Below are positions 12,893-20,474 of a DNA stretch of 21,589 nt, one piece after another. This DNA comes from DATFLL01 sp035267785 (lineage in GTDB: Bacteria; Pseudomonadota; Gammaproteobacteria; DATFLL01). The number at the start of each line of letters is the position of its first letter. Position 1 is the first letter of the stretch. A model generated the notes under the pieces. The model saw nothing but the letters and a program-made list of their open reading frames with translations. It did not search any database and was not told the origin of the DNA. The translations under genes were made by a program, and so were the position numbers. Location of the stretch: assembly GCA_035267785.1 (NCBI GenBank), contig DATFLL010000021.1, positions 1-21,589 of the forward strand, read 5' to 3'.

Positions 12893-13600
12893 ATGACCAG
12901 CAGCGCCGACGTTCGTATCGACTATTTTTCCGACGTGCTCTGTATCTGGGCCTATACGGCGCAGATTCGCGTCGACGAGCTCAAGCGCAATTTCGGCAGC
13001 CAGCTCGCGCTGCATTATCATTTCGTGCCCCTGTTCGGGGACACGGCTCACCGCATCGGCGAGGGCTGGGCCGACCGCGGCGGTTACGAAGGCTTCGGGC
13101 GCCATGTCAGCGAGATCGCCGGGCGCTTCGAGCACGCGCCCGTCAGTGCGAACGTTTGGAGCGCGTGCGCCCCGCGTACATCCTGCAACGCCCACCTGTA
13201 CCTCAAGGCCGTGCAGCTGCTCGAAGAGGACGGTGAAATCGACGCCGAGGGGCAAGCCGATTTCGACGGTCGCAGCCTGTTCGAGGAGGCCAACTGGCGC
13301 GTGCGCCAGGCGTTCTTTGTCGACGATCGCGACATCGGCGCGATGGACTGCCTGTTCGACATCGGCGCGGGGCTCGACCTTACGCGCGCATCCATCCAGC
13401 GGCGCCTGGACAGCGGGGAGGCCATGTCCGCCCTGTGCCGCGACATCGAGCTGTGCCGCGAGCACGGCGTGGAGGGCAGCCCGACCTATTTGCTCAACGA
13501 AGGCCGACAGAAGCTCTACGGCAACGTCGGTTACCGAATCATCGAGGCGAATGTCCAGGAGATCCTGCACCAACCCGGCAACCAGGCCTCCTGGTGTTGA
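12893..13600 (+). CDS. DsbA family oxidoreductase-like protein with single active-site Cys
   Basis: A 235-residue cytoplasmic protein of the DsbA/2-hydroxychromene-2-carboxylate isomerase branch. The thioredoxin-like start IDYFSDVLCIWAYTAQIRVD holds C17-I-W-A20: only the first cysteine of the CxxC is kept. The helical insertion (about 50-180) and the cis-Pro loop GVEGSPTYLLNEGRQKLYG (near 199-217) are typical. It ends with Cys after NQASW. The ribosome site is GGGAGG, 9-10 bases upstream. Members of this branch act on glutathione conjugates or as isomerases; disulfide formation is unlikely with a single Cys, although other cysteines (e.g. SACAPRTSC) are nearby. The gap to yajQ is 39 bases. 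Confidence 0.85.
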   Translation: MTSSADVRIDYFSDVLCIWAYTAQIRVDELKRNFGSQLALHYHFVPLFGDTAHRIGEGWADRGGYEGFGRHVSEIAGRFEHAPVSANVWSACAPRTSCNAHLYLKAVQLLEEDGEIDAEGQADFDGRSLFEEANWRVRQAFFVDDRDIGAMDCLFDIGAGLDLTRASIQRRLDSGEAMSALCRDIELCREHGVEGSPTYLLNEGRQKLYGNVGYRIIEANVQEILHQPGNQASWC

Positions 13601-13664
13601 CGGGACGGCGCGCCGGTCCGCGACAGCCTATGCCCCAGAACGAAACGACCGTACGGGAAATACC

Positions 13665-13910
13665 ATGAACGATGCTTATCGCCCCGCCATTGCCGATTAC
13701 TTCGACCAGCTCGAGGCTGCCTACGGCGACGACTTCTCGTTCGACCGGTTGAGCGACGAGGAACTGCTGGAGCTCGAGCGCCTCGGACGCCACGCCATCG
13801 AACAGGACGAGCAGGTCAGGGCCGACGAGAAGAAGGCCCTGCAGCCGTTGCTCCAGCTCATCGACATGCAGCGGCGCAAACGCGGAATCGCGGGCGGTGG
13901 TACTCAGTGA
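13665..13910 (+). CDS. Small acidic helical protein
   Basis: An 81-residue protein starting 64 bases after the DsbA-like gene; GGGAAA precedes the ATG. It is acidic in the first two thirds (Asp/Glu rich, e.g. RLSDEELLELERLGRHAIEQ) and basic at the end (MQRRKRG). It is predicted to be almost fully helical, with heptad-like Leu spacing from about 22 to 72, so a coiled coil is possible. It has no Cys. No family is recognised. The stop lies at the edge of the repeat-rich segment. Confidence 0.65.
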   Translation: MNDAYRPAIADYFDQLEAAYGDDFSFDRLSDEELLELERLGRHAIEQDEQVRADEKKALQPLLQLIDMQRRKRGIAGGGTQ

Positions 13911-13920
13911 GAGACGCTCT

Positions 13921-14265
13921 GGAAAGGAACACGGAGGACACGGTAAGTTGGCAGATGGCAGTTTGCAGTCGGCAGAAAGAATAAGACGTGAGGGGCGAGG
14001 TGTTAGGCGTGAGGAGTGAGAAGAAAAGCCCGCGGCCACGTTTATTGCGCGCCCCATGCATTGGTCGTAGGTCGGGTTAGCGCAGCGTAACCCGACGCCT
14101 TGGTCCTACTCCACTGCCCTGAAAAGGAATGCAGAGAACGCGATAAGTTGGCATATGGCAGTTGGCAGCAAGAAGTCTAATTGCTGTTGTCTTTTCGGGC
14201 GACTGCAGGCTGCCAACTGCCAACTTCTGTCCTCTCTGTGCCTCGGTGTCCTCCGTGGTTAATAC
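13921..14265. repeat. Composite intergenic repeat element (MITE-like)
   Basis: No gene lies from 13911 to 14304, but repeats fill it. A 55-base sequence at 13921 recurs ungapped at 14121 (offset exactly 200), and most mismatches are transitions. ACGGAGGACAC (13931-13941) has a perfect inverted partner GTGTCCTCCGT (14246-14256), giving terminal-inverted-repeat-like ends. TGGCAGTTGGCAGC (14156-14169) pairs with 14209-14222. A GTGAGG-rich run lies at 13988-14020. The style (GTTGGCAG repeats, ACGGAGGACACGG) resembles dispersed non-autonomous repeats of many proteobacterial genomes. There is no transposase and I cannot count copies elsewhere. Confidence 0.6.
14071..14096. repeat. Palindromic dispersed-repeat hairpin
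   Basis: GTCGGGTTA (14071-14079) and TAACCCGAC (14088-14096) form a perfect 9-bp stem with loop GCGCAGCG. This hairpin with flanking GTAG and GCC is of a type I recall as a frequent intergenic repeat in beta- and gammaproteobacteria. It sits between the two 55-base repeat copies and could also act as a bidirectional 3' end. Confidence 0.55.
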
Positions 14266-14304
14266 CCACCCTGCTATAGGCACGTGCCGTCCCAGCGTGC
14301 AGTG

Positions 14305-15477
14305 TCAATCCCGCCGCAGCCGATCGGAGACGGCGACGGGGGTGGGATAGCGCAGCACGATGAAGTATGAGGACGCGATGAAGGTCAGCAGCGTGGCCAC
14401 CTCGATGAGGTAGGTCGCGCGCTCGCTGATAACGCCGAGGTCGAGCGCCAGCACTGCGATGAGCAACGAGAATTCGCTGATCTGGCCCATGCGAACGCCG
14501 ATTTCCCCGCTGCGCTGCGCTGACTCGCCCGAGCCCTGCAGCAGCCATCTGAACACCAACGGTTTAACGACCATGATCGCGGCCGCGAACCCGGCGGCCG
14601 GCGCCAGTACCGTGAGCACCAGCTGCAGGTCGAAGCTCGCGCCCAAGGAGAAAAAGAACAGGACCAGAAAGAAATCGCGCAGGGGCTTGAGGCTCTCGGC
14701 GATGAACAGGGAGATGGGACTGGTTGCGAGCATGACGCCGGCGATGAAGGCGCCGATCTCGTGCGACAGGCCGACGGCGCGCGCGAGCTCCGCCATGCCC
14801 AGGCACCAGCCGATGGCCATCAGGAAGATGTATTCCTGAATCTTGTCGAAACGGCGGATGAGCTTGAAGAGCACGAAGCGCTCGAATACGTAGGCGAAGA
14901 GGATCAAGCCGGGCAGCGACAAGGCCAGCAGGCCCAGGTCGGACAGCGGCAGCCGGCCGTTGCCGCCCAGGCCCTGGAGCAGCAGCAGGACGATGATTGC
15001 CAGCAGGTCCTGCAGCAGCAGGATGCTGATGATGATCTCGCCGGTGCGCTGATGATGCAGCACGGTGGTCGGCAGCAGCTTGAGTCCGATGATCGTGCTG
15101 GAGAACATCATCGCGGCGCCGATCACAACGCTCTCGACCACGGTGTAGCCGAGCGCCCAGCCGGCGGCGGCGCCGAGCGCTGCGAAGGCCAGCGAGCTGA
15201 CCAGGGTGACCACGGTGGTTTCGCGCACTAATTGACCGAGCTTTTGCGGCGGCAGACTCATGCCGAGCAGAAACAGCAGGAACATGATCCCGATGCTGGA
15301 CATCTTCTTGATGACCACCGGATCGCCGACGACCCCGAGCGCGGAAGGGCCCATCAGGATCCCCAGCGCGATGTAGGCCACCGGCAGGGCCTGGCGGGCA
15401 TACAGCGCCAGCGTGGCGACCAGGGCAGCGCCGCTGAAGATGGCGAAGATGGTAAAGACGAGCGGGTCGCTGTGCAT
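14305..15477 (-). CDS. Kef-type cation:proton antiporter (CPA2) without RCK domain
   Basis: A 390-residue inner-membrane protein; the start at 15477 (GGTGAG upstream) gives MHSDPLVFTIFAIFSGAALV at once, whereas the longer open frame is Arg/Ser-rich. About twelve hydrophobic segments follow. CPA2 features visible are ALPVAYIALGILMGPSALGV (33-52), GIMFLLFLLGMSLPPQKLG (around 65-83), a core ILLLQDLLAIIVLLLLQG with the ion-binding QD, and the C-terminal RMGQISEFSLLIAVLALDLG. Typical KefB/KefC proteins of about 600 residues add a cytosolic TrkA-N (RCK) domain; this one stops after the membrane part. Na+/H+ or K+/H+ exchange is likely. It lies 133 bases downstream of rlmKL on the same strand and could be cotranscribed. 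Confidence 0.88.
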   Translation of the reverse strand: MHSDPLVFTIFAIFSGAALVATLALYARQALPVAYIALGILMGPSALGVVGDPVVIKKMSSIGIMFLLFLLGMSLPPQKLGQLVRETTVVTLVSSLAFAALGAAAGWALGYTVVESVVIGAAMMFSSTIIGLKLLPTTVLHHQRTGEIIISILLLQDLLAIIVLLLLQGLGGNGRLPLSDLGLLALSLPGLILFAYVFERFVLFKLIRRFDKIQEYIFLMAIGWCLGMAELARAVGLSHEIGAFIAGVMLATSPISLFIAESLKPLRDFFLVLFFFSLGASFDLQLVLTVLAPAAGFAAAIMVVKPLVFRWLLQGSGESAQRSGEIGVRMGQISEFSLLIAVLALDLGVISERATYLIEVATLLTFIASSYFIVLRYPTPVAVSDRLRRD

Positions 15478-15610
15478 GGGCTCACCGTGGCTGGCGCGCG
15501 GGTTCCAATGTGATCGCGAGCCTGCCCGCAGCAGGTGTCGCCGTTCCATCATGGCCCATGCCTGGCGGGCCGGCAACCGCGGCGAGTCGGTGTCGTGGGC
15601 GGCGCGGTCG

Positions 15611-17785
15611 CTAGCGTCCGGCCGCGGTCCGGCGCAGGCGCCAGCAGTGATGGATACGCGGGTTGCGCTCGAAGTCGGGCGGCAGGGTGGCGCGTGTAAT
15701 ATCCTCGATGGTGACGTCCGGCAGCGCGCGCTCCAGGGCAAGCGCGTCGAGCTTGAAGCGGCGCAGGTTGGTCGAGAAGATGAGATCGCCGCCCGCCTCC
15801 AGCAGACGCGCCGCGGCCGCGATCAGCGCGACGTGATCGCGCTGCACGTCCAGCGTCGCCTCCATGCGCTTGGAGGTCGAGAAGCTCGGCGGGTCGAGAA
15901 AGATCAGGTCGTAGCGCCGCGCGGGGTCCTGGGCGGCCTGTTCGAGCCAGTACAGACAGTCGGCCTGGACGAGCTCATGTTCGGTGCCCGTGAAGCCGTT
16001 GAGGGCGAGGTTGCGCCGCGCCCAGTCGAGATAGGTGCGCGACATGTCCACTGAGGTCGTGGCGCGCGCGCCGCCGGCCGCGGCATGCACGGTGGCCGCC
16101 CCGGTGTAGGCGAACAGGTTCACGAACCGCCGGCCGCCGGCAAGCTCGCCGATGAGCTCCCGGGTGGTGCGGTGGTCGAGGAACAACCCGGTGTCGAGGT
16201 AGTCGGTGAAGTTGACGAGCAGGCGACAGGCGCCCTCGCGCACCTCGTGAAACCGGCCGGTGGCGTCGAGCTTTTCGTACTGCGCCGAGCCCTTCTGGCG
16301 GCGGCGCATCTTGTAGAACACCTGTTCGGTGGGGATGTCGAGCACCTCGGCGACGACGGCCAGCGCCTCGGCGGCACGCGCCTCGGCGCGCAGCGGATCG
16401 ACCTTGGCCGGCGGTGCGTATTCCTGCACGTGGGCCCAGAGGCGCTCGCCCTGGTACAGGTCCACGGCCAGCGCATATTCCGGCAGGTCCGCATCGTAGA
16501 GGCGGTAGCAGTCAACACCGGCGCGCCGCGCCCAGCGCCCGAGGTGGCGCAGGTTCTTGCGCAGGCGGTTGGCCAGTGCCTGGGCACCGGCAGAGGAAGT
16601 GTCGCTCGTCGGGGCCGGTGCGGCCCCGGTGAGGCGAAACAGCGACAGGGTGCAGGCGATACGACCGTTGTAGAGAGGGTGTCGGGCATGCGCTTGCAGG
16701 CCGAGTCGGCGCACGGGTGCCTCGTCGCTGACGAACACCGCTGCCTGCCAGCCGGCGAAGCGCTCGGCGAGGACCGCACCGAGCTCCGTATATAACGCCG
16801 AGACCTGCTCGGCTAGCCCGAGGCGCTCGCCGTAGGGCGGATTGACCACGACCAGCCCCTTGTTCGCGCTGGCGGGCGGCGGCTGGACCTGCGTCAATTC
16901 ACGGCGCTCGATGTGCACGTGCCCGCGCAGGCCGGCACGCTCGACATTGCCCAGCGCGGCGCGTACGGCGGCGGCGTCGGCATCGTAGCCGACGATGGGC
17001 GGCAGCTTTTCGAGGCCGGCTGCCCGCCGCGCCTCGGCCTCCTCGCGCAGGGCGGCCCAGGCCGGCGCGTCGTGGCCGCGCCAGCCCAAAAAGCCGAAGT
17101 ACTCGCGCGCGATTCCCGGTGCGACGTCGCCCGCCATCAGCGCGGCTTCGATGGGCAGGGTGCCCGAGCCGCACATGGGGTCGAGCAGGGCGCCGCCCGC
17201 GCTGGCCACTTCCGGCCAGCCGGCGTGCACCAGGATGGCCGCCGCAAGGTTCTCTTTGAGCGGAGCGGCCACGCCCCGCTCGCGGTAACCGCGCCGATGC
17301 AGACTTTCGCCGGCCAGGTCCAGGCTGAGGACGGCGCGGCGGCGGTTCAGATAGACATTGATGCGAAGGTCGGGGCGTTCCAGCTCGACCGACGGGCGGC
17401 GCCCGCAGCGCGCGCGGAAGCGATCCACGACAGCGTCCTTGACCTTCAGCGCCGCAAAGTGGCTGTGGCGAATGGGCGACTGACTGGCCTGCAGATCCAC
17501 GGCCAGCGTACCGTCGGGTGAGAGGTGATCCTCCCACGGCAGCTCGTGCACCGCCGCGTACAAGGCCTCGGCATCCGGCGCGTCGAAGCGTGCCAGGGTC
17601 AACAGGATACGGTTGGCCAGTCGCGACCACAGACAGGCCCGGTAGGCCAGCGCCAACGGCCCCTCGAAACCGACCCCCGCGCGGCCGGGGGCCACCTTTG
17701 CCGCGCCCAGCGCGCGCAGCTCCGCGGCAAGCAGGGACTCCATACCGCGGGGGGCGGCGGCGAAAAAGGTGTGGGTCGTGGTCAT
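15611..17785 (-). CDS. rlmKL: Bifunctional 23S rRNA methyltransferase RlmKL
   Basis: A 724-residue cytoplasmic enzyme close to the E. coli length. The N-terminal half is RlmL (m2G2445): THUMP domain about 45-155, AdoMet motif LDPMCGSGTLPIEAALMAGD (201-220) and catalytic NPPYGERLG (315-323). The C-terminal half is RlmK (m7G2069): motif VNLFAYTGAATVHAAAGG (555-572) and catalytic FLDPPSF (629-635). Ala/Ser/Thr-rich residues about 387-405 link the halves. All catalytic motifs are intact, so both activities are expected. The start MTTTHTFFAAAPRGMESLLA matches the family. It is divergent from the Na/Pi cotransporter gene. Confidence 0.96.
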   Translation of the reverse strand: MTTTHTFFAAAPRGMESLLAAELRALGAAKVAPGRAGVGFEGPLALAYRACLWSRLANRILLTLARFDAPDAEALYAAVHELPWEDHLSPDGTLAVDLQASQSPIRHSHFAALKVKDAVVDRFRARCGRRPSVELERPDLRINVYLNRRRAVLSLDLAGESLHRRGYRERGVAAPLKENLAAAILVHAGWPEVASAGGALLDPMCGSGTLPIEAALMAGDVAPGIAREYFGFLGWRGHDAPAWAALREEAEARRAAGLEKLPPIVGYDADAAAVRAALGNVERAGLRGHVHIERRELTQVQPPPASANKGLVVVNPPYGERLGLAEQVSALYTELGAVLAERFAGWQAAVFVSDEAPVRRLGLQAHARHPLYNGRIACTLSLFRLTGAAPAPTSDTSSAGAQALANRLRKNLRHLGRWARRAGVDCYRLYDADLPEYALAVDLYQGERLWAHVQEYAPPAKVDPLRAEARAAEALAVVAEVLDIPTEQVFYKMRRRQKGSAQYEKLDATGRFHEVREGACRLLVNFTDYLDTGLFLDHRTTRELIGELAGGRRFVNLFAYTGAATVHAAAGGARATTSVDMSRTYLDWARRNLALNGFTGTEHELVQADCLYWLEQAAQDPARRYDLIFLDPPSFSTSKRMEATLDVQRDHVALIAAAARLLEAGGDLIFSTNLRRFKLDALALERALPDVTIEDITRATLPPDFERNPRIHHCWRLRRTAAGR

Positions 17786-17811
17786 GGGAATCGATCGTGA
17801 TGGCGAACCCC

Positions 17812-17817
17812 ATTCTA
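17812..17817 (-). promoter_or_regulatory. Candidate -10 of the rlmKL promoter
   Basis: TAGAAT on the minus strand (17817-17812) is a good -10 match, giving a start near 17805 and a leader of about 20 bases. No clear -35 is seen at 17 bases. Confidence 0.4.
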
Positions 17818-17854
17818 CACCAGTGCGAGATTCACCGGGCGCGGTCCGTCGCCG

Positions 17855-17863
17855 TGATATGCT
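17855..17863 (+). promoter_or_regulatory. Extended -10 promoter of the Na/Pi cotransporter gene
   Basis: TGATATGCT fits the extended -10 form TGn-TATNNT. The predicted start is near 17870, 24 bases before the GTG at 17894. A -35 is not obvious, which is normal for extended -10 promoters. Confidence 0.42.
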
Positions 17864-17893
17864 TGTCCGACTGAATACGCGTGCAGGGGTCGG

Positions 17894-19561
17894 GTGGAAG
17901 TGACGGCGATGATGCTGGGCAGCTTGGCAGGGGGGATCGGTCTTTTCCTGCTCGGCATGTGGCTGATGACCGACGGACTCAAATTCGCGGCGGGCGGCTC
18001 GCTGCGCAGACTGCTTGCCCGCTGGACGGGCACGCCGCTGCGCGGGATTGCCTCCGGTGCGCTGATTACCTCGCTGGTGCAGTCATCCAGCGCCGTGACC
18101 GTGGCCACCATCGGCATCGTCAACGCGGGCCTCATGGGCTTGAGCGAGGCGGTGACCGTGATCTACGGCAGCAATATTGGCACCACCATGACCGGTTGGC
18201 TGGTCGCGCTGATCGGGTTCAAGATCAATATCAAGCTGTTGGCCTTGCCGCTTATCGGCGTCGGTATGATTTTGCGTCTGTTGGCCGCCGAACGCCGCCT
18301 CGGCGCGTTCGGTATGGCGCTGGCCGGTTTCGGTGTGTTCTTCCTCGGGGTCGACATCCTCAAGACGGCGTTCGCCGCCGCCGGTGCCTCGCCGGCGGCG
18401 GCCCTGGCGGGAGGCGGGGTGGGCGGCGCGCTGCTCTCGCTCGGCGTGGGCGTGGTGATGACCGTGCTGATGCAGTCTTCCAGCGCGGCGATGGCCGTGA
18501 TCATCACGGCCGCGGCCGGCGGCGTGATTTCTCTGGAGGCGGCCCTGGCGATGGTGATCGGCACCAATATCGGCACAACCTCGACCGCCCTGCTCGCCAC
18601 GCTGGGGGCGACGCCGAACGCCCGCCGCGTCGCCGCCGCACACTTGAGCTTCAATGTGGTGAGCGCGCTGGTGGCGCTGCTGGTGCTGCCGCTGTTTATC
18701 CTGCTGATCCGCAACCTCGAACACGCCGACAGCCTCGACCTGGGTGTGCCCGTGCTCCTGGCGCTGTTCCATACGCTGTTCAATGTGCTGGGTGTGGCAG
18801 TCATGTGGCCGCTGACCACGCGCCTGGTCGGCGAGTTGCGACGGCGTTTTCGCAGTGCCGAGGAAGACGAGGCGCGGCCGCGGTATCTGGATCGCAACGT
18901 CGTTGCCACGCCCGTGCTCGCCATGCAGGCCTTGTCCATGGAGTTGATCCGCATCGGCGGGATTGCGCTGCGTATGGCGAAGGCGGCAATGAGCGCCGAG
19001 GGTGCCGCCGGGGCGCGTCTGGATGCCGATGCCAAGGTGATTGACCGGCTGGTCGACGCGGTGGGCGACTTCAGCGCGGTGATGCAGCGTAGCCATCTGC
19101 CGCCCGAGCTCGACGATGTGTTGCCCAACGCCTTGCGCGTGACGCGCTACTACACTGAGATGGCCGAGCTGACCCGCCTCGTGGACGAGGCCCAACGCGA
19201 GCTGCCCGCGATCGAGGCGGTCGGATTGGCCGCCGATATCTCGCACTTCAAGGGCTCGATCGTCGATCTGCTCGACGGGGCCGACGCCGGCGCGCCGGAG
19301 TACTCCGCTGAGGTCTGCGCCGCGCAGCTCGAGTCGCTGAAGCAGGAGTACCAGCGCCTGAAGTCGCATCTGCTGCGTGCCGGTACGGCGGGCGAGCTGC
19401 CCGTGCGCCGGGTCGTGGAGCACCTCGATGTGTTCAGCAACATGCGCCGTCTGGCCGAGCAGGCCGAAAAGGGGGCGCGCTACCTTGCTGCGCTGCGCGA
19501 GCTCGGCACGTCCACCGGGATGGACGAGGCGGCTCGCAATGCCGACGAGGCCGCCGCCTGA
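17894..19561 (+). CDS. Na/Pi cotransporter family protein with PhoU-like domain
   Basis: A 555-residue inner-membrane protein starting at GTG 17894, or at ATG 17909, which has GGAAG just upstream. The membrane part (about 6-315) carries the two inverted NptA repeats, each with a QSSSA motif (SLVQSSSAVTV, 61-70; VLMQSSSAAMA, 191-201) and an N-I-G-T-T motif (GSNIGTTMT, 92-100; GTNIGTTST, 223-231). The C-terminal about 345-545 is helical, charged and PhoU-like. Sodium-driven phosphate uptake is the family function; some bacterial members are thought to export phosphate. The stop is 6 bases before the rlmJ start, so the two genes are likely cotranscribed. Confidence 0.93.
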   Translation: MEVTAMMLGSLAGGIGLFLLGMWLMTDGLKFAAGGSLRRLLARWTGTPLRGIASGALITSLVQSSSAVTVATIGIVNAGLMGLSEAVTVIYGSNIGTTMTGWLVALIGFKINIKLLALPLIGVGMILRLLAAERRLGAFGMALAGFGVFFLGVDILKTAFAAAGASPAAALAGGGVGGALLSLGVGVVMTVLMQSSSAAMAVIITAAAGGVISLEAALAMVIGTNIGTTSTALLATLGATPNARRVAAAHLSFNVVSALVALLVLPLFILLIRNLEHADSLDLGVPVLLALFHTLFNVLGVAVMWPLTTRLVGELRRRFRSAEEDEARPRYLDRNVVATPVLAMQALSMELIRIGGIALRMAKAAMSAEGAAGARLDADAKVIDRLVDAVGDFSAVMQRSHLPPELDDVLPNALRVTRYYTEMAELTRLVDEAQRELPAIEAVGLAADISHFKGSIVDLLDGADAGAPEYSAEVCAAQLESLKQEYQRLKSHLLRAGTAGELPVRRVVEHLDVFSNMRRLAEQAEKGARYLAALRELGTSTGMDEAARNADEAAA

Positions 19562-19567
19562 GGGGCG

Positions 19568-20449
19568 ATGTACGACCACCGCGACAAGGCGGGCAACCGC
19601 GCCGACGTCTGGAAGCACTTCGTGCTGTTGAGCGTCGTGCGGGGACTGGTCGAGGGCCGCGCCTTTCTCGGCGATCCCATCGATTATGTGGAGTCGCATG
19701 CCGGTGGTGGACGCTACGCTGCCGTCGAGGGGGCGGCGTGGGAAGAGGGGGCCGGTCGCCTGCTGGCGGCGGGCGGGCCGGACCTGGCCGCGATGCCCGA
19801 ACGCCTGCGTACCCATCCTTATCTGCGCCTGCTGCACACGGCCATGCATCCCGAATGCGGCCGTGCCGAGTATCACGGTTCCTGGTATCTGGTGGGCGAG
19901 TTTCTGGACAGCGAAGTCGTCCCGTACACGATGGCTTTGTGCGAGACCTCCGACGAGGCCGGGTCGCAGTTGAATACCGTACTCTGCGCCGATCTGGAGG
20001 CCGGGCGGCTGTGGCCCGGGGTCACGGTGCACGACGGGAGTGACGGTTATGCGGTCGCCGCCGCGCACCAAGAGGCCGCTCTGGTCTTCATCGACCCACC
20101 CTATGCGCCGCGGGGACAAGGGGACTGGAACGAAGTTACGTACACCGCACGACTATTGGCCGAAGCGGGCACCGGTGTTCTGATCTGGTACCCGATCACC
20201 GCGGACCCTGAGACCGAGGCACGGCTTGCCGCGTTGTACAGCGCCGCCGGCAGCGGTGCACGAGGCGCGGAGCTGCGCTGGACGGAGGCCGGGGAGCCGG
20301 GCACGCTCACCGGCTGTGGTATGCTCGCGGCAGGGTCGGCGGCACAGGTGTTCGCCGAACAGTTGAACGACGATGCGCAGGGTGCGCTGGCCCTGCTCGC
20401 AGAGCGGTTGGGCGGGCGCGTGCGCCTCGTTGCGCCGTTCGCCGACTAG
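19568..20449 (+). CDS. rlmJ: 23S rRNA (adenine-N6)-methyltransferase RlmJ family
   Basis: A 293-residue cytoplasmic methyltransferase close in length to E. coli RlmJ (m6A2030). The N-terminal YDHRDKAGNRADVWKHFVLL (2-21) is the RlmJ signature (H..AGN.ADV.KH). The AdoMet site is YVESHAGGGRYAAVEG, and the catalytic DPPY lies in ALVFIDPPYAPRGQGDW (residues about 172-188). A helical insertion about 55-105 is also typical. E. coli RlmJ starts slightly differently, so I treat this as a family-level rather than proven orthologous call. It follows the Na/Pi cotransporter gene after 6 bases. GAGGGGCG supplies the ribosome site. Confidence 0.82.
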   Translation: MYDHRDKAGNRADVWKHFVLLSVVRGLVEGRAFLGDPIDYVESHAGGGRYAAVEGAAWEEGAGRLLAAGGPDLAAMPERLRTHPYLRLLHTAMHPECGRAEYHGSWYLVGEFLDSEVVPYTMALCETSDEAGSQLNTVLCADLEAGRLWPGVTVHDGSDGYAVAAAHQEAALVFIDPPYAPRGQGDWNEVTYTARLLAEAGTGVLIWYPITADPETEARLAALYSAAGSGARGAELRWTEAGEPGTLTGCGMLAAGSAAQVFAEQLNDDAQGALALLAERLGGRVRLVAPFAD

Positions 20450-20474
20450 GGCCAGGCAGACGGGAGCCGGCAGG

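Noticed and set aside
13921..14265. CRISPR array
   Set aside because: Only two imperfect copies of the repeat 200 bases apart, with no short regular spacers and no cas genes.
15478..15741. Extended start for the Kef-type antiporter
   Set aside because: The extension overlaps the end of rlmKL and is Arg/Ser/Pro-rich; MHSDPLVF at 15477 matches the usual start.
18083..20119. Very long minus-strand open frame opposite the Na/Pi cotransporter and rlmJ genes
   Set aside because: It is the antisense shadow of two well-identified genes; the product is His/Gln/Arg-rich, with no motif or ribosome site. High GC makes such frames common.
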